From Rusavskia elegans (Eukaryota; Ascomycota; Lecanoromycetes; Teloschistales; Teloschistaceae), in contig SAUG01000020.1 in the NCBI GenBank assembly GCA_011316305.1, forward strand, positions 248,001-312,000: 64,000 bases of DNA, written 5' to 3'. A model generated the notes under the pieces. That model had not been told where the DNA came from. It saw nothing but the letters and a program-made list of their open reading frames with translations, and did not search any database. The translations under genes and the position numbers were made by a program. This document shows, piece after piece, positions 57,525-64,000 of the stretch (position 1 is the stretch's first letter; every line of letters starts with the position of its first letter).

Positions 57525-58043
57525 TCAGTCCCTCAGGCTCTCATTTACAGCAATAATGCGCGCTTTCCTTGCCTCGCTCCCGCTACTAGGGCTGAAGATG
57601 GCAACGATGGAGCTGATAATGAAATCGACGAAGGCGAAGAACAATGTACACAATGCCCACAGGAAACGTACAACAGCCCAGATCTTGCCGATGAAGAAGC
57701 GGACGAAACGGAAGAGAAACCAGAGGTTCGCTTGGACGAGGAAGAAAATCCTGTATCGTGGTCAGTGATGCATTCGAACACCACACTCGTTGCAACTGAT
57801 GCTCGTGATTACTTACAACAAGCATAGGATGATTCGTTCCGCCTGCTTTTCCCGCCGATAACGCATCATGCTGAACGTTATGGATTGGAAGGGTGATTTC
57901 ATGCCCTGGGAATTTACGGGCTCATTGTAGAGTAGCTCGTAGAAGAAGGATGGCGTGTTGGAGAGAGCTTGGGCGGTGCTCCCGAGCAGCTTGTCGAGGG
58001 GGGAGTGCTGCCATTCCACCTGGGGTTCGTTGAAGCTGTGCAT
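57525..58043 (-). CDS. Small membrane-embedded protein, two exons, unknown function
   Basis: Exons 58043-57817 and 57750-57525 join in phase 2 across a 66-nt intron (GTAAGT donor, CACTGAC branch, ACAG acceptor), giving 150 residues. The N-terminal part is soluble (MHSFNEPQVEWQHSPLDKLL; FFYELLYNEPVNSQGMKSPF). The splice makes a long hydrophobic region: AERIILCLLIFFLVQANLWF, then FRFVRFFIGKIWAVVRFLWA and CTLFFAFVDFIISSIVAIF, probably two or three helices or hairpins. A short polar tail ends VNESLRD. The second exon starts without an ATG, and the opposite strand is also open in places, so it is easily missed. Not recognised; the hairpin-like hydrophobicity recalls ER-shaping or lipid-droplet proteins (speculation). 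Confidence 0.75.
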
Positions 58044-58264
58044 TGGTGCTGTGCTGCGGTTTATAGATAAAAGGCTGGATGGAAACGCGAAGATGCTGGG
58101 GAATTGAAAGCTGTAGGAGCGTAATGCGAGGCATAAGATGGACACAAGATAGGGTAATGAAGAGGAATATCGAACAAAGAGACCCAGAGCCTATGGCCGG
58201 AAGTGGAATTTTTGGAGAAGGAAAAAGTAGCGATCACTGGACCACGGACAAAGGAATCATATAA

Positions 58265-58687
58265 TCATTCATGGTTTGTCAAGGAGGAAAGATGATCGGA
58301 TAGTAATATACCGCGAGATGGAGGTATGATGCAAACAACAGTTGCTGCTGTGGCATTGTCCAGATGCATAGACCATTTTACGAAAGTGGGATCTGGTCCT
58401 GGCGAAAGCAAGTGCTTTATTTCTTTCCGCATCATCATAGAGTAAGGACTCTTCCATGCTGAGTTGCTTGCAATCCTAGAGCATTCAAATTCGTCCAGAG
58501 TGAACAATGTCGAAAGTCCCTTAGTTGAATGAGCCGAAGTATCTCCGACGCTAGTACTTCTGGGCCTTTCTAGACCTTCAATACAGTCTAACGCTGGCAG
58601 CAATTGGCTACCGCAACTTTTCGTCTCCTCCCTTACTCTCCCACTCTTTGAAGCCGGGTGCACAGTGGTAAAGGTATGATTTATCAA
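58265..58687 (-). CDS. Doubtful open frame
   Basis: 140-codon frame with a partly coding look (STKGLSTLFTLDEFECSRIA; HLLSPGPDPTFVKWSMHLD). No motif, and it lies in the presumptive promoter of the kinase-TPR gene on the other strand. Could be chance. Confidence 0.25.
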   Translation of the reverse strand: MINHTFTTVHPASKSGRVREETKSCGSQLLPALDCIEGLERPRSTSVGDTSAHSTKGLSTLFTLDEFECSRIASNSAWKSPYSMMMRKEIKHLLSPGPDPTFVKWSMHLDNATAATVVCIIPPSRGILLSDHLSSLTNHE

Positions 58688-58908
58688 TAATGATCATCGG
58701 CAATAAATAAATCATGTGCACTCTACAGCTTACAGTCTGATATGTTCGCTTGCAGGTGCATCCCACCTTGCTGCTCCCCGTACTCTTGCGTCTTTGCGTC
58801 CACTACCATCTGTGTGTTCCTAGACCCGATACCAATATCAATCCCTGGGAGACGCAAACCCGGGGATTCAATCGAAAGTGCTGTACACTACTAGAGAACT
58901 TTGTCGTA

Positions 58909-61900
58909 ATGGCGTCTCTTTCGGAGAGTCTTTGGATGTCGGACCATTCCCGGGCATACTACAGTCATCTAGTGACATTCTCAAAATTTTCAGGCGTTTC
59001 ACATAGCGCTGGCATTTTAGAAGAGCCGGAATCTGTGTTTTGCGACCTCATTGCATTTCTGGCTGCGGCCCAATGGCGAAATATTGATTTCCTCCCCATC
59101 ACATGGCAGCCAGCTCTTGATATGGCCGGCAAGGGTGCTACTGCCGAGATCCAGCAGTCACTTGTTAGTCTGGCCTTCACCTTCGCTTTCAAGCGCTTTT
59201 TGACTTCTTCCGACGCAGATGAGACGAGCAAACGCTATCGAGCCATTATCGCCGAGCTCTGTATCCTAGGGCATCCAGCCATCAAGCAACATCCTAACAT
59301 CGTCGAGTTGCAAGGCGTCTGCTGGGATGCCATATCAGAGGACCAAGTCTGGCCTGTTCTTGTTTTTCCAAAGGCCAAATACGGGAATATGCATGATTTC
59401 TTTGCTTCGGACGAAGCAGCCCGACTAACATCAGATCAGTGTCTCTGTCTGATTGCAGGATGCGTGCACGCTGTGTTATTCATGCACTCCCACGGTCAGG
59501 TTGTTTTTATCCCTATTATCGCCGTAAGAGCTGACTGATGCTGCAGGGATCGTTCATGGCGACCTCAAGCCAGAGAACATGTTGGTCGTAGAGGACGAAG
59601 TCCATGGCTTCCGTGCTGAGCTATGCGATTTCGGCTTCTCGACCATCCATGCCACTGGCAAGTTGATCCAGTTACCATGTTCATGGCCGTGGACAGCGCC
59701 TGAATATCACCGCCGTGGTTTCGCTCTGGGCGATGCCAAGAAGACCGACATATATTCATTGGGATTGGTGAGCTTGTGGATGCTGAACATGTACACATCT
59801 AGAAATCAATCTCAGACGGTGCCAATCTCTGACAGTCAAGTATTTGACGACGCAGTATCCGATACAAGTCCGGCGGGATGTCAATGGATAGACAATCTCA
59901 AAGCTTCGGGTGCTATACCACAATTCATAGATGATTGTCTTGGTGGCCTGGTGGACTTCAGCGAAGACAAAGTGTTCGAGCTCCGGACTTTCCTATTGGA
60001 TGCTTTGGACAGCCATCCCGATACACGCACGTTGCGTAATTTGTACCTGCCGCCCCCATCATTGCCAGAAGTGTAGGTAACTCACAGCCTGGGAGCTAAG
60101 ACCAATAATTGACCTTTCCTTGATAAGCAGATCGGATAGACTATTGTTTCCTGCTTCAGAAACTGAAAACGTCCAGAAGTACACTGATCGTTCTTCGTTC
60201 CAGGTATTGTCATGCACCAAGCTTGGCTGAGTAGAAATGCTTACGTCTTCGAGGTAATCCACAGTGTTGAGCAGCTTGTAAGCTCTCATGCAAGTGTACG
60301 CAAATTCATTGCCCGGCGCCTTGAGCTGTGTGCGCTGTCTTCAGGCCTTGGTACTTTGAGGCAACAAGCTGGTATCCAACTTGCGATCTGTTTGGCAATT
60401 GGCTTTGGTGTAGAAAGGAATACAGAGAAAAGCTCTGACTTAGCCGACAGTTGTGGTAGTTCTTACAAGAGGGTGATGTCAGATCTTGTACCTCTACAAT
60501 GTCGAACCTCCTGGAATTACCAAAATCCGAAGATCCAGCAAATGGCTGCAATCGGACTCCTTCGAGACATGGACTACGTATACGAATATCGTAAACTCTT
60601 GACGCCCGAAGCAATCGAAAAGAACGCTGAGCGTGAGCTCCGGGATATGAAACAAGTGTTTCGAACCACACACCCCATCATCTACTCGCTCAGCACGCAA
60701 TTAATGCACGTTCTCAAGAGCGCCGGCAAATTGGACGACGCCCAGGAACTTCTAAACCAGTTCGTTATGGACTGCGAGAATGACTCGGAGTATCCACGTC
60801 GCAGTCTCAGTTATCTGTCAGCTCGAGGAGCTCAGGCTTCCCTTGCCAGACATCAGGGTGATTATAGCTTGGCAAAGAGACTGGCAAGTCCCTTGCTGGA
60901 AGAGGCAAAGGCCATCTTGGGTCCGCTACACCTTTCCACCTGTTCGTTCAGAAACAACCTTGCAATCATTCACACCGCGGCTGGCGATTATGAACAGGCC
61001 GGTGCTCTTCTCCGAGAAGCTTTGGTAATTACGAGTTCTGAATTTGGCCCTGAACATCCAGAAACGCTGGCGGTCTCTGGCAATCTGGCGAAAGTACTTC
61101 AACGGCAAGGTCAACTGGGGGACGCAGAAGATGCAGCTACACAGGTTTATAACGGCTCGACAAGGACGTTCGGTGTCTCTCATCCGATTACGTTGGCCAG
61201 CGCTGGCAACCTTGCATCCATTCAACGGTCAAGGGGGAAGCTCGGTCCGGCGCAGACGCTCTTAGAGAAGAGCTTAGACTTGTACGAGAGGCATTACGGC
61301 GCCTCTAATCCTTCCACTCTCAACACTCTGAACGCTTTAGCTGTGCTGCGTAAGAATCGAGGTCATTTGGATGCCGCCGAGAAAGACTTGACGCGTGTCA
61401 TACAAGGGCAGGAAATGCTTTACGGCCGACGACATTTTGAAACACAGTCAAGTGTCAATAATCTGGCAGGTGTACTAATGCAGCGCCATGACTTTCAATC
61501 AGCGGAGCTGCTCTACCGTGAGGTTCTTGAGAACACCAGGCAAACCCTTGGGGAGGAACATCATGAGACTGTCACCACAACCAGCAACCTCGCCTTCGCT
61601 TGCCAAATGCAGCATGATTACGTTCAAGCTGAAGCGCTGTATGGATGGGCTTATGATCAAACCAAAAAGCATGTGGGTGAGGAGCACCCAAGTGCTCTCA
61701 AAATCCTATCGAACATCTCCGGCGTTCTCTATAATCAGGGAAAATCAAAAGAAGCAGAAAGGATTTATCGCCAATTGTTGCAGCATCGAAGACAATCCTT
61801 AGGCTCGAACCACCCTGACGTCTTCAAAACAATGTCCAACCTGGCTGCCGTTCTCATGGACCAAGGTAAACTTGAGGAATCAGAGGCAACCAATCGAGAC

Positions 61901-62155
61901 GCGCTCAACGCAAAGCTGGAGCATTTCGACCGTGATCATCCATCCGTGCTGACCACCGTCAATAACATGTCCACTCTGCTGCTGATGCGTGGCGACTATA
62001 GTGGTGCAGAGGAGATGGCGCTGTGGGCGGTTCAAGGGCGACGATCAACACTTGGTCCCAATCATCCAGAGACACTCTCGAGTGTCGTGGTTCTGGGACA
62101 GATTCGTCGCGCTCGGAACGCTGGCGTCGATGTTCCATCCTTACTCAAGATGTGA
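58909..62155 (+). CDS. Protein kinase fused to kinesin-light-chain-type TPR repeats
   Basis: Four exons (58909-59494, 59547-60072, 60131-60203, 60254-62155; introns 52, 58 and 50 nt) join into 1028 residues. Kinase domain about 70-340: glycine-rich GKGATAEI (74-81), Lys95 in FAFKRF, Glu116 in IIAELCILGHP, catalytic loop HGDLKPEN (199-206, Arg of HRD replaced by Gly), DFG at 223-225, APE at 246-248, so all catalytic residues are present. Residues 396-616 are a helical linker. From 617 come nine 42-residue TPRs plus part of a tenth, of the G-x-x-HPxTL...NLAxxxxxxG...A type found in kinesin light chains and in the sensor ends of fungal NLRs. There is no NACHT or NB-ARC domain between them. Joining exons 2 to 4 is inferred; if wrong, two adjacent genes result. 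Confidence 0.82.
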
Positions 62156-62239
62156 CGAAAACTCTTCCTCAATTGCTTCATGCGTGTACGAACCACGATC
62201 CCTTCCATTTTCGCAATGCCTCTCTGGCTGAACATAGAT

Positions 62240-64000
62240 TCAGTGGCGTATAGAACAGCTTGCAAGCTGTTCTTCGACGGTCTGCGCGTTTTCGTATCCT
62301 TCTAGCCCAGCACCATCGTCCCCCTCCTCTAACGATCCCCGCCCAACCTCTGCTTTCAAACAATTCATCACAATCTTTCGGTACCCTCTTCCCATAAAGA
62401 AATCAAGTCTCGGCACATAACGCTGGATGATGTGATCCAGGAGCTCTTTAGGCGACACTCCTTGCTTTTCCTTTGTCATATTACCCAAGGTCCTCCACAA
62501 CCCGATCTCCAGGAGAACTAGCCCGAGGCTATACCAATCGAACCGTGGCTGGAATCGCACCCGATGGGTTTGATTTGAATACTCTGGATGACAGTAGTCC
62601 ATCACCTCCATGCGATGCTCAGGCAGTACGCTGATTGACTTCGGATCATTTGGGCGACTATAATTGAAGCCTACCACGTAAGGTGGCGGTATGCCTGAAC
62701 CACTGCTGCCTGATGGTGGTAGCGTTGAAAAGATGATGGTGAAGGCCGATATGTTCTTATGGAGCCAATTGACTTTATGAAGTCTCGACAATGTCGAAGC
62801 TAGTCGTCGAGCAAGAAGAAAGCGGTCTTCCAACGCCGGACTGGTCCTTGCATGAATGTACTGCCAAAGCGTTGTGACTTCGAGAGTCTTGACCTTCCCT
62901 GCTTCTTTGGGGCCAGGTATCTCGAATGCCAATCTGATAACCCGGTTGAGCGGTTCGTGGAAGTATCCTACGGGCGACAATAGCCTTATGTTCCTATCTG
63001 ATCTGGATGCTGTTCGGAGAAGCTCTGCGACGGCCCCAACGCGGTTGTAAAGTTCGTCGCCGACAGCATTAACCCAGTGTTCCGCATACTTGATGGTCTC
63101 CACAATCACCTGGTTTGTAGGCCGGCCCTCGAGGCTCAAATCGCCAATGGAGAAGTGATCGAACGCTTTTTGCGGCTTCCATATAACACCTTTGAGCAGC
63201 ATACGCCTGCCGTAACCATCGACAGGAGCTTCGCAAAGATGGTGCATGTATCTCACAGCGGCCAGTGTTCCAATACTTCGGTATCGCGAAGCCTTATCAA
63301 ACGTATGCTGAATGTGCTCCAAAAAACCCCAGTCATCTGTGCTTAATAACTTCTCCTCCAGCGAACGACATATGGTATCCTGAGACGAAGCCGGTAGTAA
63401 GTATATCAAGTCGTCATTGATCATACGAAGCTTGAGGACCTTGGTGTGGACGTCATCCTGGGCCTCCGAAGTCGATGCAACCTCTTGTTCGATTCTCTTG
63501 AGATTGTGGAAAGTTCGGTGAAATGCATCATCCGCCGTCAAAAGGCTTCTGGTGTCATACTTATCACTCGTTGGGCTGAAGAGACCCACCGTCTGGGCCC
63601 AGATGGATAGACGCTCTCTTTCTATGACCATGTCGAGGTTTGGGTGGGTCTGCCCATCTGTCACTTTCAGTACGGATGTATTGGTAATTTTCTAATACAA
63701 CCCGATGCATCAGTATCCAGTATATCCGGTGCCGATAGCAAATGATACGATAGTGGAATGGTTGAGATGAACGAAAAAGCATTCAGATTGACCCTTTCCG
63801 CGAAAAAATGAGAACTCACCTGGCTACCATAACCAGCTGTGCTGGTCAGGGCACTATTGACTTCGTCAAAACATGCTATCAGTGCCTCGAAGCGCAAGCG
63901 ATGAGTAACTTGATCAGCGTTCGGGCGGGATTCAGGCTCCATCTGAAGTAAATCACGCACAAGCGAGATCAGTCGCCTGCAAACGCTAGTTGCGATCTTC
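62240..64000 (-). CDS. Tandem kinase-like protein, 5' end off the window
   Basis: Exons >64000-63820 and 63691-62240 join in phase 0 across a 128-nt intron. The visible N-terminal piece, LISLVRDLLQMEPESRPNAD, is the end of a protein kinase domain (subdomain XI, with the RPNAD Arg). It runs through the splice (GYGSQ then KITNTSVLK) into a helical linker and then a second kinase-like domain at about 230-460 of the long exon. There the HRD motif reads WLHKNISAFTIIF (Asp to Asn), the DFG position reads VVGFNYSRP, and the alpha-F region DWYSLGLVLLEIGLW is kept. So the second domain is probably a pseudokinase. It ends 84 bp from the convergent kinase-TPR gene. The complete first kinase domain lies beyond the right edge. 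Confidence 0.8.

Noticed and set aside
57502..57827. Acidic plus-strand open frame (AEDGNDGADNEIDEGEE and on)
   Set aside because: It is antisense to the second exon of the minus-strand membrane protein, whose splice and hydrophobic pattern are much better; it has no start codon of its own.

Overview
The window is nuclear DNA from a filamentous ascomycete (Pezizomycotina), most likely a dothideomycete. Evidence: short spliceosomal introns (about 48-93 nt, GTRNGT donors, CTNAC-like branch sites, YAG acceptors), a SAT4/PTH11-type rhodopsin-domain receptor, an LCCL-domain membrane protein, several BTB/POZ genes, and the usual housekeeping set (Tlg1 SNARE, ELO elongase, Bcs1-like AAA ATPase, Aro8-like aminotransferase, Yih1). 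Class level is inference. I saw no rRNA, tRNA or CRISPR.

Left part (about 1-36 kb) looks like accessory, decaying sequence. It holds a partial repeat protein at the left edge, a broken BTB gene (1.1-2.0 kb), a pogo-like transposon relic (2.8-3.1 kb), an intact six-exon SAT4-type receptor (3.7-5.3 kb), small orphan genes (5.9-7.7 kb), a badly frameshifted FAD monooxygenase pseudogene (8.2-9.8 kb), an intact three-exon BAHD/TRI101-like acyltransferase (11.5-13.1 kb), a METTL25-like methyltransferase (14.6-16.5 kb), an orphan (17.0-18.4 kb), a 480-bp MITE with 54-bp inverted repeats and an 8-bp target duplication (21.0-21.4 kb), a Tlg1 t-SNARE (21.6-22.5 kb), three BTB genes (26.0-30.6 kb), a YjbQ/UPF0047 gene, a proline-rich orphan, and a DUF726/TMCO4-type lipase-like pseudogene (34.2-36.5 kb).

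Right part (about 37-64 kb) is denser and intact: a one-TM small protein behind a 35-bp tandem repeat, a Bcs1-like AAA ATPase, a Cys-rich single-pass receptor-like protein, a four-exon ELO elongase, a 5-kb gene-free stretch with a three-copy degenerate repeat, a disordered NLS-bearing protein, an LCCL polytopic protein, an Aro8-like aminotransferase, YIH1, a spliced 150-aa membrane protein, a four-exon kinase-TPR fusion, and, convergent to it 84 bp away, a gene running off the right edge that carries the end of one kinase domain followed by a second, degenerate kinase-like domain.

The kinase-TPR/tandem-kinase pair (58.9-64 kb) is the best candidate for an undescribed signalling or allorecognition-type module. 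The FMO pseudogene beside the intact acyltransferase may be the remains of a small specialised-metabolism locus. Exon joins were worked out by eye from frame continuity and splice consensus; none is supported by transcripts.
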